A stretch of 39,367 nucleotides of DNA from Nocardia veterana NBRC 100344 (GCF_000308855.1 NZ_BAGM01000099.1:1-39367); one strand, 5' to 3'. Shown: positions 9,009 through 17,626, counted from the first letter of the stretch. The notes: generated from the letters alone by a model not told the origin. Made by a program: numbers and translations.

Positions 9009-9025
9009 GTCCCGGCCAGCGGGAC
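9009..9025. promoter_or_regulatory. inverted repeat in the divergent KstD-like / LLM intergenic region
   Basis: GTCCCG-N5-CGGGAC is a perfect 6-bp inverted repeat in the 159-bp gap between two divergent operons. A second, weaker repeat GTCC-N5-GGAC lies at 9045-9057. A local regulator could bind here. No regulator gene is adjacent, and the KstR-type AACNNGTT half-sites are not seen. Confidence 0.3.
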
Positions 9026-9104
9026 TTCGGGCTGACCAGTGCGGGTCCGGGACGGACTATTTCGACTAGGCATACGTCGCAGACAGCAGGGAGCGTGACC
9101 CCCG

Positions 9105-10232
9105 ATGAAGTTCTCGATGATCTTCGAGGCCCAGATGACCGACCCCACCGCCGAACACGAGGCGCAGGTGCTGCGTGATTGTGTCGAGCAGGCCGTACTG
9201 GCCGACGAGATGGGGTTCGACACCGTCTGGGCGGTCGAACACCACGGCCTGAAGTGGTACGCGCACATGAGCGCGCCGGAGATCTTCCTGACCTGGGTCG
9301 CGGCCAAGACGCAGCGGATCCGCATCGGCCACGGTGTGGTGTGTATGCCGTTCAACTTCAATCATCCGGTCCGTGCGGCGGAGCGGGCGGCCATGCTGGA
9401 CGTGCTCTCGGGCGGCCGGCTGAATCTGGGCGCCGGCCGCGGGGCGACCCCGGTGGAGACCTCGATGTGCGGCGTGGACCCGGCCCGCACCTATGCCGAG
9501 GTCGAGGAATCGCTGCGGATGATCGGCAGGGCCTGGCAGGACCCCGAAGGCGAATTCGAGTACCACGGCGAACTGCTCGACATCGATCCGCACGCGCTGC
9601 TGCCGCGCCCGGTGCAGCGCCCCCACCCACCGCTGTTCATGGCCTGCACCAAGAAGGACACCCTCAAACTCGCCGCCGAATACGGAATCGGCGCTCTGGT
9701 ACTGGGTTTCGCCGGCGTCGAGGAGATCGCGGAACTGCGCCGCACCTACGACGAGGCGATCGCGGCCCGCACCGGTGAGCGCTTCGTCTCGACCGTGACC
9801 AACGATCACTTCGCGGCCCTGTGCCCGACCATCGTGCTCGACGACCGGGAGAAGGCACAGCAGATCGGCGCGCGCGGGCAACGGTTCTTCGCGCAGTCGA
9901 TCAAGCACTACTACGGCGCCGGTCCGGTACCGGACGAGGCGGTGGACCCGACCGTCGACGAGATGGCCCGGATCAAGGAGGCCGCCGGCGAGCACGTCGC
10001 CTACCTGCACGAAGCCAAGATCCCGGTGAAGGCGGGCGCGACCTCGGTGTTCAATGCCGACCACGCGTACGGCAGCCCCGAGGACGCCATCGCCTATGTG
10101 GAGAGACTGCGCGACGCCGGCGCCGACGAGATCCTGTGCCTCATCCAGATGGGCACCGTGCCGCAGGAGGCCTGCCTCGAGACGATTCGGCACTGGGGCG
10201 AGAAGGTCATCCCGCACTTCCGGAATCAGTAG
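9105..10232 (+). CDS. LLM-class flavin-dependent oxidoreductase
   Basis: 375-aa luciferase-like TIM-barrel protein. The N-terminal strand MKFSMIFEAQM, the block FDTVWAVEHHG, the KTQRIRIGHGVVCMPF region, the HPVRAAERAAMLDVLSGGRLNLGAGRG block and the later Glu/Tyr-rich loops are all typical of bacterial luciferase-like monooxygenases that use FMNH2 or F420. It would oxidise an organic substrate, perhaps a ketone or terpenoid, with reduced flavin. A GGGAG element lies about 11 nt before the ATG. It heads a plus-strand series with an SDR, an esterase and a VOC protein, opposite the KstD-like operon. A ketone-to-ester Baeyer-Villiger-type step would suit the downstream esterase, but this is inference. 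Confidence 0.88.
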   Translation: MKFSMIFEAQMTDPTAEHEAQVLRDCVEQAVLADEMGFDTVWAVEHHGLKWYAHMSAPEIFLTWVAAKTQRIRIGHGVVCMPFNFNHPVRAAERAAMLDVLSGGRLNLGAGRGATPVETSMCGVDPARTYAEVEESLRMIGRAWQDPEGEFEYHGELLDIDPHALLPRPVQRPHPPLFMACTKKDTLKLAAEYGIGALVLGFAGVEEIAELRRTYDEAIAARTGERFVSTVTNDHFAALCPTIVLDDREKAQQIGARGQRFFAQSIKHYYGAGPVPDEAVDPTVDEMARIKEAAGEHVAYLHEAKIPVKAGATSVFNADHAYGSPEDAIAYVERLRDAGADEILCLIQMGTVPQEACLETIRHWGEKVIPHFRNQ

Positions 10233-10283
10233 GCCACCCCACCGAACCCACCTGCCGATCTCGCTCACCGAGACTGCGGCGGG

Positions 10284-10316
10284 GCCGAGAGTGCCGACGC
10301 GGCGCACGATCTCGGC
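10284..10316 (+). terminator. possible terminator or attenuator hairpin
   Basis: GCCGAGA at 10284-10290 pairs with TCTCGGC at 10310-10316. Inside it GTGC/GCAC extends the stem with a 2-nt bulge. It lies between the LLM gene and the next SDR, ending about 14 nt before the SDR ribosome site, so it could reduce read-through. No U-tract follows. Confidence 0.35.
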
Positions 10317-10340
10317 ACATTCCTAGGACGGAGAAGTCGA

Positions 10341-11102
10341 ATGGTTGATCTCACCGACAAGGTCGCACTGATCACCGGTGCCGCTCGCGGGCAGGGTGCG
10401 GCGGAGGCCCGCCTGTTCGTCGAACGCGGCGCGCGCGTGGTCCTCACCGATGTCCTGGAGGCGGAGGGCAAACAACTGGCCGACGACCTCGGTGCGGCGG
10501 CACGCTTCGTGCGCCACGACGTCACCTCGGCCGACGACTGGAACGCCGCCGTCGCGGTGGCCGTGTCGGAATTCGGCACGCTGGACGTGCTGGTGAACAA
10601 TGCCGCGATCTACACGGCGAAGCCGCTGGTCGAGACCACCCCGGAAGAGCTGGAACGAATTCTGCAGGTCAATCTGGTGGGCGCGTTCCGCGGCATTCGG
10701 GCCGTGGTCGGACCGATGTCCGCGGCGGGCGGTTCGATCGTGAACATCTCGTCGCAGGCCGGGCTCGAGGGACTGATGGGTCACTCCGCCTACGGCAGCT
10801 CCAAGTGGGGGCTGCGCGGTCTGACCAAGACCGCGGCACTCGAACTGGGCCCCCGGGGAATTCGCGTCAACTCCGTGCATCCCGGTCCGATCGCGACGCC
10901 GATGGTCCCGTACCTGACCACCGGCCCGGGCAGCTTCCCGACACTGCCGCTGCAACGCACGGGAGTCCCGGAGGAGGTCGCCGAACTGGTCGCCTTCCTC
11001 GCTTCGGACGCGTCCGCCTATGTCACCGGTGCGGAAGTCACCATCGACGGCGGCCTCGCGGCCGGAAAGTTCATGCCCCCGGAAGCGTCGGAGGAGCCGT
11101 GA
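10341..11102 (+). CDS. short-chain dehydrogenase (FabG3/hydroxysteroid type)
   Basis: 253-aa SDR with the glycine motif TGAARGQG (residues 12-19), TDVLE for NAD selection, NNAA where most SDRs have NNAG, Ser in NISS (about 137), and Tyr151/Lys155 in YGSSK. It ends with the usual VTGAEVTIDGG plus a short tail. GGAGAAG lies about 4 nt before the ATG. It is closely similar in layout to the SDR at 6457 (shared DVLE-EG and ARF-RHDVT blocks), so the two are likely paralogues acting on related alcohols or ketones in the two divergent operons. NNAA in place of NNAG is a conservative change and probably not inactivating. Confidence 0.9.
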   Translation: MVDLTDKVALITGAARGQGAAEARLFVERGARVVLTDVLEAEGKQLADDLGAAARFVRHDVTSADDWNAAVAVAVSEFGTLDVLVNNAAIYTAKPLVETTPEELERILQVNLVGAFRGIRAVVGPMSAAGGSIVNISSQAGLEGLMGHSAYGSSKWGLRGLTKTAALELGPRGIRVNSVHPGPIATPMVPYLTTGPGSFPTLPLQRTGVPEEVAELVAFLASDASAYVTGAEVTIDGGLAAGKFMPPEASEEP

Positions 11103-11187
11103 GCGACAATCGCGCAGCGGCTCGCCGCGCCGACCGGGTGCGGGTGCCCCGCACATCACCGGGCGCCCGACCTGCGGACGGTGCCGC

Positions 11188-12144
11188 ATGGTGATGACGC
11201 CACATACTCGGGCGGTGATCGACGCGGCCACGGCCGCGTTCCCGAAGTTGGGGACGGAAGTGCTCGACGCCGCGGAGGCACGCCGGCAGCTCGCCGCGCG
11301 GCCCGCCGCCCCTGTCACGCCGATTCCGGTTGCCGCCGTGCGTAATTCGGTGTTGGCCGGGGCGGACGGGGCGGGCATCCCGGTACGGATCTACACCCCG
11401 GTGGCCGGTGGCACCGATCCGCTTCCGGTCGTGATGTTCTGTCACGGCGGCGGTTTCGTGATCTGCAGTCTGGACAGCCACGATCAGTTCTGCCGGTCCA
11501 TGGCGAACGAAACCGGGGCCCTGGTGGTTTCGGTCGACTATCGCCAGGCGCCGGAGCATCGGTTCCCGGCCGCGGCCGAGGACGCGTACACGGTCCTGTG
11601 CCGGCTCGCCGAAACCGCCGATCGGTACGACGGCGACCCGGCCCGGATCGCGGTGGCCGGCGACAGCGCCGGCGGCAATCTGGCGGCGGTCGCGGCGCTG
11701 ATGGCCCGCGACCGGGGCGGCCCGGCGGTGACATCGCAGCTGCTGATGTACCCGATGCTCGATCCGACCCGGGCCGGCGCCTCCTATCGCGAGAATGCGC
11801 AGGGCTACTTCGTCACCGACGACCATCTACGCTGGTATTGGGAGCAGTATCTGGGTGATGGCGACGGTCGCGATCCGTATGCCGCCCCACTGTTGGCCGA
11901 CCCCACCGGGCTGCCACCCGCCCATATCGCGACCGCGGAATACGACCCGCTGCGCGACGAGGGCGAGGCATACGGGGCCCACTTGGCCGGAGCGGGCGTT
12001 CCGGTCGAGGTGCACCGCTACGACGGCATGTTCCACGGATTCATGACCATGGGCGACGCGCTGCCCGACACCGCTGTCGCGACCGGCCGGGCGTTCGCGG
12101 CGCTGCGCCGCGGGTTCGCCCGCGACGAAGCGAGCAGATCGTGA
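11188..12144 (+). CDS. alpha/beta hydrolase, hormone-sensitive-lipase family esterase
   Basis: 318-aa serine esterase. The oxyanion motif HGGGF is at residues 86-90, the nucleophile Ser160 is in GDSAGGN, and Asp253 (EYDPLRDEG) and His283 (MFHGF) complete the triad. The DYRQAPEHRFPA block is typical of the HSL (family IV) esterases. It would hydrolyse short or medium acyl esters or a lactone. The start is the ATG at 11188 with GGACGG about 6 nt upstream; another ATG follows at 11194. It sits 85 nt after the SDR, and its stop overlaps the VOC gene start by GTGA, so the two are translationally coupled. A role in opening an ester produced by the oxidative genes upstream is inferred. Confidence 0.9.
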   Translation: MVMTPHTRAVIDAATAAFPKLGTEVLDAAEARRQLAARPAAPVTPIPVAAVRNSVLAGADGAGIPVRIYTPVAGGTDPLPVVMFCHGGGFVICSLDSHDQFCRSMANETGALVVSVDYRQAPEHRFPAAAEDAYTVLCRLAETADRYDGDPARIAVAGDSAGGNLAAVAALMARDRGGPAVTSQLLMYPMLDPTRAGASYRENAQGYFVTDDHLRWYWEQYLGDGDGRDPYAAPLLADPTGLPPAHIATAEYDPLRDEGEAYGAHLAGAGVPVEVHRYDGMFHGFMTMGDALPDTAVATGRAFAALRRGFARDEASRS

Positions 12145-12482
12145 CCGTCCACCACGTCGGCGCCGCGTATCCGGTGGACAATCTCACCGCCGCGGTGGAC
12201 CTGCTCGCCGCGCTGGTGGGCGAACCGACCGTGGCCGACGGTGACCGCTGGGCCCGGTTCGATATCGGCGGTACCCGCATCATGCTGGCCGGCACCGATC
12301 GCGACGCGGACACTCCGTTCCTGACGATCAAGGTCGACGACCTCGACGACACCCTGCGGACGCTGCGGTCCCGGGGCCACGAGATCGCCGACCCGCACAC
12401 CGGACCCCACGAACGCCGCATCACCATCCGGCTGCCCGGCGAAACTGCTTGGCACATAGCGGTTTACGAGCCGCTGAGCTGA
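12141..12482 (+). CDS. VOC (glyoxalase/bleomycin-resistance fold) protein
   Basis: 113-aa single-module protein of the vicinal-oxygen-chelate superfamily. It has the beta-alpha-beta-beta-beta pattern with HHVGAAYPVDNLTAAVDLL at the start, RFDIGGTRIMLAGT in the middle and a second half ending WHIAVYEP. One module of this size normally dimerises to build metal sites; candidate ligands are His4 or His5 and the late acidic residues. The GTG start overlaps the esterase stop by 4 nt. Isomerase, dioxygenase and binding-protein roles are all possible in this family, and the substrate is unknown. It is the last gene of the plus-strand unit, followed by a hairpin. Confidence 0.8.
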   Translation: MTVHHVGAAYPVDNLTAAVDLLAALVGEPTVADGDRWARFDIGGTRIMLAGTDRDADTPFLTIKVDDLDDTLRTLRSRGHEIADPHTGPHERRITIRLPGETAWHIAVYEPLS

Positions 12483-12517
12483 TCCCGGACCGCGCGCCGC
12501 CCGCCTCCCACCGAGAC

Positions 12518-12544
12518 CGGCCCGACGACCTACCGGCCGGGCCG
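12518..12544 (+). terminator. putative terminator after the esterase/VOC operon
   Basis: CGGCCCG and CGGGCCG form a perfect 7-bp stem with a 13-nt loop, 35 nt after the VOC stop. There is no U-tract, so it is a moderate candidate. Confidence 0.4.
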
Positions 12545-12599
12545 CGGAGTGGCGCCCGGACCGTTTATTCGAGTGCGCGGACGGCCCGTGATCCCTACC

Positions 12600-12621
12600 G
12601 TGAACAGGGAGAGTTGTTCAC
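12600..12621 (+). promoter_or_regulatory. inverted repeat in the rtcB leader
   Basis: GTGAACA-N8-TGTTCAC is a perfect 7-bp inverted repeat that ends just before the AAAGGA ribosome site of rtcB. It could act as a DNA operator or as an RNA hairpin that affects translation. Confidence 0.45.
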
Positions 12622-12636
12622 GAAAGGATCGAGATC

Positions 12637-13860
12637 ATGTTTCCCGTCGAGCTGCGCGGCACCAGGGCGCAGACGCTCATGTGGGCCCACGAGCACGAGG
12701 TCGAGCCGGCCGCGCTGCAGCAGCTGCGCACCATCGCGCAACTGGAATGGGTCTACGGCGTCCGGGTCATGCCCGACGTGCACCTCGGCAAGGGGGCCAC
12801 GGTCGGGTCCGTCATCGCCATGAGGGACGCGGTCGCACCGGCGGCGGTCGGGGTGGATATCGGCTGCGGTATGGAAGCGGTCAAGACCTCGCTGACCGCG
12901 TCCGATCTGCCCGACGATCTGCATTCGCTGCGGTCCCGGATCGAGGCGGCGGTACCGGTCGGATTCGCTGCCCACGACGAGCCGGTGAATATCACCCGAT
13001 TGCAGGCCGACCTGCCGGGGCGGCGAGCGGCGAGCACCACGCTGCGGTCGGGCTGGACCCGGTTCTGGAGCCGGTTCGCCGACCTCGATCCGGCCGTGCA
13101 GAAGCGAGAGTCCAAGGCGCACAAGCAGATGGGCACCCTCGGCGGTGGTAACCATTTCATCGAGGTCTGCCTCGACACCGAGCAGCACGTGTGGATCCTG
13201 TTGCATTCGGGAAGCCGCAACATCGGCAAGGAATTGGCCGAGCGGCATATCGCGGTGGCGCGCACCCTGCCGCAGAATCGGGACCTGCCCGATCGCGATC
13301 TGGCGGTATTCCTCTCCGGTACCCCGGAAATGGACGCCTACCGGCGCGATCTGGAGTGGGCGCAGGAATACGCCGCCCGCAACCGCGCGGTGATGCTCAC
13401 CCTGGTCTGCGCGGCGGTGCGAGCCGAATTCGCCGACCGGCCGGTGCATTTCGACGATCCGATCTCGTGTCACCACAACTACGTGGCGGAGGAGATCATC
13501 GACGGCATGCCGATGCTGGTGACCCGCAAGGGCGCGGTGCGAGCCGGCGACGGTGATCTCGCCCTGATCCCCGGATCGATGGGCACGCGGTCGTATGTCG
13601 TGCGCGGCAAGGGAAATCCGGCCTCGTTCCAGTCGGCATCGCACGGGGCGGGCCGCCGGATGAGCCGCAACGCCGCCAAGCGGCAGTTCACCGTCGCCGA
13701 TCTGATCGCGCAGACCGACGGTGTCGAGTCCCGCAAGGACGCCGGGGTGATCGACGAGATCCCCGCCGCCTACAAGGACATCGACGCGGTGATCGCCGCC
13801 CAGCGCGATCTGGTCGATGTGGTGGCGACACTGCGCCAGGTGCTGTGCGTGAAGGGCTGA
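12637..13860 (+). CDS. rtcB: RtcB-type RNA ligase / RNA repair protein
   Basis: 407-aa RtcB homologue, which in characterised members joins a 2',3'-cyclic phosphate or 3'-phosphate RNA end to a 5'-OH end using GTP and Mn2+. All key elements are visible: VGVDIGCGM (Asp74, Cys77), GGGNHFIE (Asn172, His173), LHSGSRNIG (His190), CHHNY (His279/His280), and SASHGAGR with the guanylylated His336. The length is close to that of bacterial two-domain-free RtcB proteins. AAAGGA lies about 8 nt before the ATG, and an inverted repeat precedes it. There is no RtcA or archease next to it. It stands alone between a hairpin and a convergent small membrane gene. The function in actinobacteria (tRNA or mRNA repair after nuclease damage) is not established here. 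Confidence 0.93.
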   Translation: MFPVELRGTRAQTLMWAHEHEVEPAALQQLRTIAQLEWVYGVRVMPDVHLGKGATVGSVIAMRDAVAPAAVGVDIGCGMEAVKTSLTASDLPDDLHSLRSRIEAAVPVGFAAHDEPVNITRLQADLPGRRAASTTLRSGWTRFWSRFADLDPAVQKRESKAHKQMGTLGGGNHFIEVCLDTEQHVWILLHSGSRNIGKELAERHIAVARTLPQNRDLPDRDLAVFLSGTPEMDAYRRDLEWAQEYAARNRAVMLTLVCAAVRAEFADRPVHFDDPISCHHNYVAEEIIDGMPMLVTRKGAVRAGDGDLALIPGSMGTRSYVVRGKGNPASFQSASHGAGRRMSRNAAKRQFTVADLIAQTDGVESRKDAGVIDEIPAAYKDIDAVIAAQRDLVDVVATLRQVLCVKG

Positions 13861-13888
13861 GCCGGGGCGGGGTTCGGCAGGCGAGGCG

Positions 13889-14368
13889 TCACTTACGCAG
13901 TACGCCGACGAATCCCGCGCCGAGCAGCATCATCCCGGAGATGAGCGCGAACCCGTAGGTCACCCACGAATGCAGGGCCACCTGCATCGTCGCGTCGGTG
14001 AACGGCAGATCGCCGATCAGGCGGAAGGTGTCGTCCGGGTACAGCAGATGCGCGACACCGGGGACGATCCCCCACACCAGACTGGCGACGATCGTGCCGA
14101 TCGGCGAGAACGCGGCCATCGCGGCAACCAGGAGCAGCAACAGCGAACCGCCGAATATCTCCAGCGCCGCGGTCCACCGGTCGGTGACGGCGCCGACGAT
14201 GACCCAGTAGCGGATATCGGCTCCGCCCTTGGCGGCGAACGCGATTCCGATCGGCGTCACGATCAGTCCGAACAGCACGCCGGACAGGGTCCGGCTGGTG
14301 ACACCGCGGCTCTGGAACTGCGCCCCCGGCGGCGCCCACCCCGCAGGTGATTCGAACTTCTTCGCCAT
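13889..14368 (-). CDS. four-helix membrane protein of unknown function
   Basis: 159 aa from an ATG with GGAGGAG about 8 nt upstream. After a 28-residue polar N-terminus (MAKKFESPAGWAPPG) come four hydrophobic segments, near residues 30-48, 66-92 (LEIFGGSLLLLLVAAMAAF), 93-112, and 135-156 (YGFALISGMMLLGAGFVGV). A periplasm-side loop carries YPDDTFRLIGDLPFTDATMQ. No catalytic or transport motif is recognised. It is divergent from the epoxide-hydrolase-like gene and convergent with rtcB. It appears to be an actinobacterial conserved membrane protein without assigned function. Confidence 0.75.
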   Translation of the reverse strand: MAKKFESPAGWAPPGAQFQSRGVTSRTLSGVLFGLIVTPIGIAFAAKGGADIRYWVIVGAVTDRWTAALEIFGGSLLLLLVAAMAAFSPIGTIVASLVWGIVPGVAHLLYPDDTFRLIGDLPFTDATMQVALHSWVTYGFALISGMMLLGAGFVGVLRK

Positions 14369-14508
14369 CGCCCCGCTCCTCCTGCATTCCCGCGCATGCC
14401 AGTCGACCACGTGGTCCCGATCGCACCCATTGTCCTGCCTCGTGAGCGAAAGTGCCCGACACCGGCCGGAAAACGTTCGTGGCGTGGCGTTGCGGTATCG
14501 CCGCTGGT

Positions 14509-14514
14509 TAGCAT
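14509..14514 (+). promoter_or_regulatory. -10-like TAGCAT suggesting a leaderless transcript
   Basis: TAGCAT fits TANNNT and ends 5 nt before the ATG of the epoxide-hydrolase-like gene, which has no ribosome site. A good -35 is not seen. Confidence 0.3.
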
Positions 14515-14519
14515 CGACC

Positions 14520-15404
14520 ATGCCCTCGACACCCGGATCTGCCCAACCGCCCGAAATTCCCGGAGTGCGCCGCAGTTTCATCGAGGCGCGCGGCGTGCGA
14601 TTCCATGTCACCGAGGCGGGTGTGCCCGACGGTCGTCCGGTGCTTCTGCTGCACGGCTGGCCGCAGCATCACTACGCCTATCGACATCTGCTCGCCGATC
14701 CGCCGGCCGGGTTGCGACTCATCGCTCCGGATCTGCCGGGTTACGGCTGGTCCGGGCCGCCGCCGCATCGCTGGGCGAAGGAGGACGTCGCCTCCGATCT
14801 GCTGGCGCTGCTGGACCGGCTGGAGCTGCCACGGGTGCTGCTGGCCGGGCACGACTGGGGTGGCTTCGTCGGATTCCTGATGGTGTTGCGCGAGCCGGAA
14901 CGGTTCGAAGGCTATCTGCCGCTCAATATCGCCCATCCCTGGATCAGCGCCCGCACGTTGGCGCCGCACGCGTGGCGTTTTCTGATGTATCAGCCGCTGG
15001 TGGCGACGTTCGGGGTCCCGTTGCAGCGGCATACGCCGTTCGTCGAGCGGCTGCTGCGGTTGGGTCCCGGGAGCCGCACCTTCACCCCGGAGATCGCCCG
15101 CGTCTACGGCGACCGATTCCGCGATCCGGCGTCCGCCCGCGCCGCCACCGACACCTACCGCACGTTCTGGTTGCGCGAACTGCCCGCGGCCCGCCATCCG
15201 GAACGTCGCCGTGCCACGATCCCGATCCGGGCCCTGTTCGGGACCGGCGATGTAGCCATCCACCCTTCGCTCGCCGCGGCGGAGACGGCCCGGGCCGACG
15301 ACTACACCGTCGAATACGTGGCCGGTTGTGGTCATTTCATTCCCGAGGAGCGTCCGGATCTGGTGCGCGACCGACTGCTGGCATTGGCCGCCGAGACCGG
15401 GTAG
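14520..15404 (+). CDS. alpha/beta hydrolase, epoxide-hydrolase / haloalkane-dehalogenase-like
   Basis: 294-aa hydrolase with the HGWP oxyanion motif at residues 45-48 and the nucleophile Asp112 in GHDWGG. The use of Asp rather than Ser points to an epoxide hydrolase or dehalogenase chemistry. Asp244 (FGTGDVAIHP) and His272 (AGCGHFIPEERPD) complete the triad. The cap region about 135-215 contains several Tyr and Trp residues, but I cannot assign the two epoxide-activating tyrosines. Transcription may be leaderless, with a TAGCAT box 5 nt before the ATG. The next gene, recQ, is about 95 nt downstream and unrelated. The substrate is unknown. Confidence 0.85.
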   Translation: MPSTPGSAQPPEIPGVRRSFIEARGVRFHVTEAGVPDGRPVLLLHGWPQHHYAYRHLLADPPAGLRLIAPDLPGYGWSGPPPHRWAKEDVASDLLALLDRLELPRVLLAGHDWGGFVGFLMVLREPERFEGYLPLNIAHPWISARTLAPHAWRFLMYQPLVATFGVPLQRHTPFVERLLRLGPGSRTFTPEIARVYGDRFRDPASARAATDTYRTFWLRELPAARHPERRRATIPIRALFGTGDVAIHPSLAAAETARADDYTVEYVAGCGHFIPEERPDLVRDRLLALAAETG

Positions 15405-15499
15405 GCCCGGCCGGCGTCGGACCACGCGATTCACGAGTTCCGGCGAACGGGGTGCGGCTGCGCGGCTACGGTGGCCGGGTGTCGGAGGGGTCCGGCACG

Positions 15500-17626
15500 A
15501 TGGACCGCATGACCACCACCGAGCTGCGCGAATCCGCCGAGAACCTGCTGCGCGAGCTGGCCGGGCCCGACGCCCGGCTGCGCGAGGACCAGTGGACCGC
15601 GATCGAGGCACTGGTCGTCCAGCGACGCCGGGCGTTGGTGGTGCAGCGCACCGGCTGGGGCAAATCGGCGGTCTACTTCATCGCCGCGCGCCTGCTGCGG
15701 GCGCAGGGCCGTGGGCCGACGGTCATCGTGTCACCGCTGCTGGCCCTGATGCGCAATCAGGTCGCCGCGGCGCGGCGGGCCCGGGTGATCGCGGAGACGA
15801 TCAACTCGGGCAATGTCACCGAATGGGACGAGATCCACGCCCGAGTGGCCGCCGGCGAGGTCGATGTCCTGCTGGTCAGCCCGGAACGGTTGAACAATCC
15901 CGACTTTCGCGATTCGGTGCTGCCGAAATTGGCCGCCGATGCCGGGCTGGTCGTGGTCGACGAGGCGCACTGCATTTCCGATTGGGGCCACGATTTCCGG
16001 CCCGACTACCGTCGCATCCGCACCCTGATCGCCGACCTCGGCGAGGGCATTCCGGTCCTGGCCACCACCGCTACCGCGAACGACCGGGTCGTCACCGATG
16101 TGGCCACCCAGATCGGCACCGACACCCTGGTCCTGCGGGGGACGCTGGACCGTGAATCGCTGCATCTGTCGGTCGTGCGGATCGACGATGCCGTGCAGCG
16201 CACCGCCTGGTTGAGCCGCCGTCTCGGCGAACTGCCCGGCTCGGGGATCATCTACACCCTCACCGTCGCCGCCGCCCACGATCTGGCCGACGTCCTCGCC
16301 GACCACGGTTATCGGGTCGCCGCCTACACCGGCCGCACCGAACCCGGCGAACGCGAAACCCTCGAACAGGCGTTGCTGGACAACGAGGTGAAGGCGCTGG
16401 TGGCGACCTCGGCGCTCGGTATGGGTTTCGACAAGCCCGATCTCGGGTTCGTGGTCCACGTCGGCGCGCCCTCCTCCCCCATCGCCTACTACCAGCAGGT
16501 CGGCCGCGCCGGACGCGGACTGGGGCGACCCGATGCCGCATCTCGGTCGAACGCGCCCGCCCGCGCCGAGGTCATTCTGCTACCGGGCCCCGAGGACCGC
16601 CGGATCTGGGATTACTTTGCGTCCGTGGCCTTTCCGCGTGAACCGGTGGTGCGGTCGGTCCTGGCCGCACTGGATCACGAGCGGCCCATGTCGACGGCGG
16701 CGTTGGAGCCGCTGGTCGAGCTCAGCCGCTCTCGGTTGGAGATGGTGCTCAAGGTGCTGGACGTGGACGGAGCGGTCCGCCGAGTGCGCGGCGGCTGGCT
16801 GGCGACCGGTATGCCGTGGACCTACGACGCCGACCGCTACGACCGCCTCGACCAGGCGCGCAGGGCCGAACAGCAGGCGATGCTCGAGTATCGGAACACC
16901 GCCGAATGCCGAATGAACTTCCTGCGCCGCCAACTCGACGATCCGGGGCTCACCGCGGATTCACCAGGGTGCGGGCGGTGTGACAACTGCACCGGTCGTC
17001 GGTTCGACACGGCCGTGGACTCCGCCGATACCGCCGCCGTCCGCGCGCGGCTCGATCGCCCCGGCATCGATCTCGCCCCGCGCAAACAGTGGCCCACCGG
17101 CTTGTCCACCCTCGGAATCCCGTTGTCCGGCAAGATTTCCGATGGCCCCGAGGTCGGCCGGGTGCTGGGTCGGCTCAGCGACCTCGGCTGGGGCCAGCGG
17201 TTGCGGACACTGCTCGACGGTCCCGACGGACCCGCGCCGGATCCCATCGTCGAGGCCTGCATCGCAGTACTCCGCGAATGGGATTGGGCGCAACGACCCG
17301 GTGCCGTGATGGCGATGCCATCGGCGACCCACCCCGTTCTCACCGCCGACCTCGCCGCCCGGCTCGCCCGCATCGGCCGACTCACCGACCTCGGTGTCCT
17401 CCGCACCAGGCCCGACCGCCGACCGGTCTCCGCCGCCAACTCCGCGCACCGGGTCGCCGCCCTCTTCGACTCCTGGGAGCCCCCCGACCTGACCGGGCTC
17501 GACACTCCGGTCCTGCTGGTCGACGCCCAGACCGACACCGGCTGGACACTCACCCTGGCCGCCCGCACGCTGCGCCTGGCCGGAGCCCCGGCCGTCCTAC
17601 CGTTCGCCCTGGCGACACCGACCTGA
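15500..17626 (+). CDS. recQ: RecQ-family DNA helicase with a C-terminal phosphoribosyltransferase-like domain
   Basis: 708 aa from an ATG with GGAGGGG about 9 nt upstream; a second Met is at residue 4. The helicase core has Walker A TGWGKS (51-56), DEAH at 154-157, TTATAN as motif III, and QVGRAGR (333-339) as motif VI. The RecQ zinc site is C470 followed by C491, C494 and C497. It would unwind DNA 3' to 5' using ATP in recombination and repair. Beyond about residue 580 there is no HRDC domain. Instead AMPSATHPVLTADLAARLA and VLLVDAQTDTGWTLTLAA (671-688) resemble the two halves of a ComF-like phosphoribosyltransferase fold, with the second like a PRPP loop but with one acidic residue replaced. 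The domain assignment is inference. Confidence 0.9.
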   Translation: MDRMTTTELRESAENLLRELAGPDARLREDQWTAIEALVVQRRRALVVQRTGWGKSAVYFIAARLLRAQGRGPTVIVSPLLALMRNQVAAARRARVIAETINSGNVTEWDEIHARVAAGEVDVLLVSPERLNNPDFRDSVLPKLAADAGLVVVDEAHCISDWGHDFRPDYRRIRTLIADLGEGIPVLATTATANDRVVTDVATQIGTDTLVLRGTLDRESLHLSVVRIDDAVQRTAWLSRRLGELPGSGIIYTLTVAAAHDLADVLADHGYRVAAYTGRTEPGERETLEQALLDNEVKALVATSALGMGFDKPDLGFVVHVGAPSSPIAYYQQVGRAGRGLGRPDAASRSNAPARAEVILLPGPEDRRIWDYFASVAFPREPVVRSVLAALDHERPMSTAALEPLVELSRSRLEMVLKVLDVDGAVRRVRGGWLATGMPWTYDADRYDRLDQARRAEQQAMLEYRNTAECRMNFLRRQLDDPGLTADSPGCGRCDNCTGRRFDTAVDSADTAAVRARLDRPGIDLAPRKQWPTGLSTLGIPLSGKISDGPEVGRVLGRLSDLGWGQRLRTLLDGPDGPAPDPIVEACIAVLREWDWAQRPGAVMAMPSATHPVLTADLAARLARIGRLTDLGVLRTRPDRRPVSAANSAHRVAALFDSWEPPDLTGLDTPVLLVDAQTDTGWTLTLAARTLRLAGAPAVLPFALATPT

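Noticed and set aside
8946..9104. KstR-type operator between the KstD-like and LLM genes
   Set aside because: The AACNNGTT half-site pattern is absent; only GC-rich inverted repeats are present.
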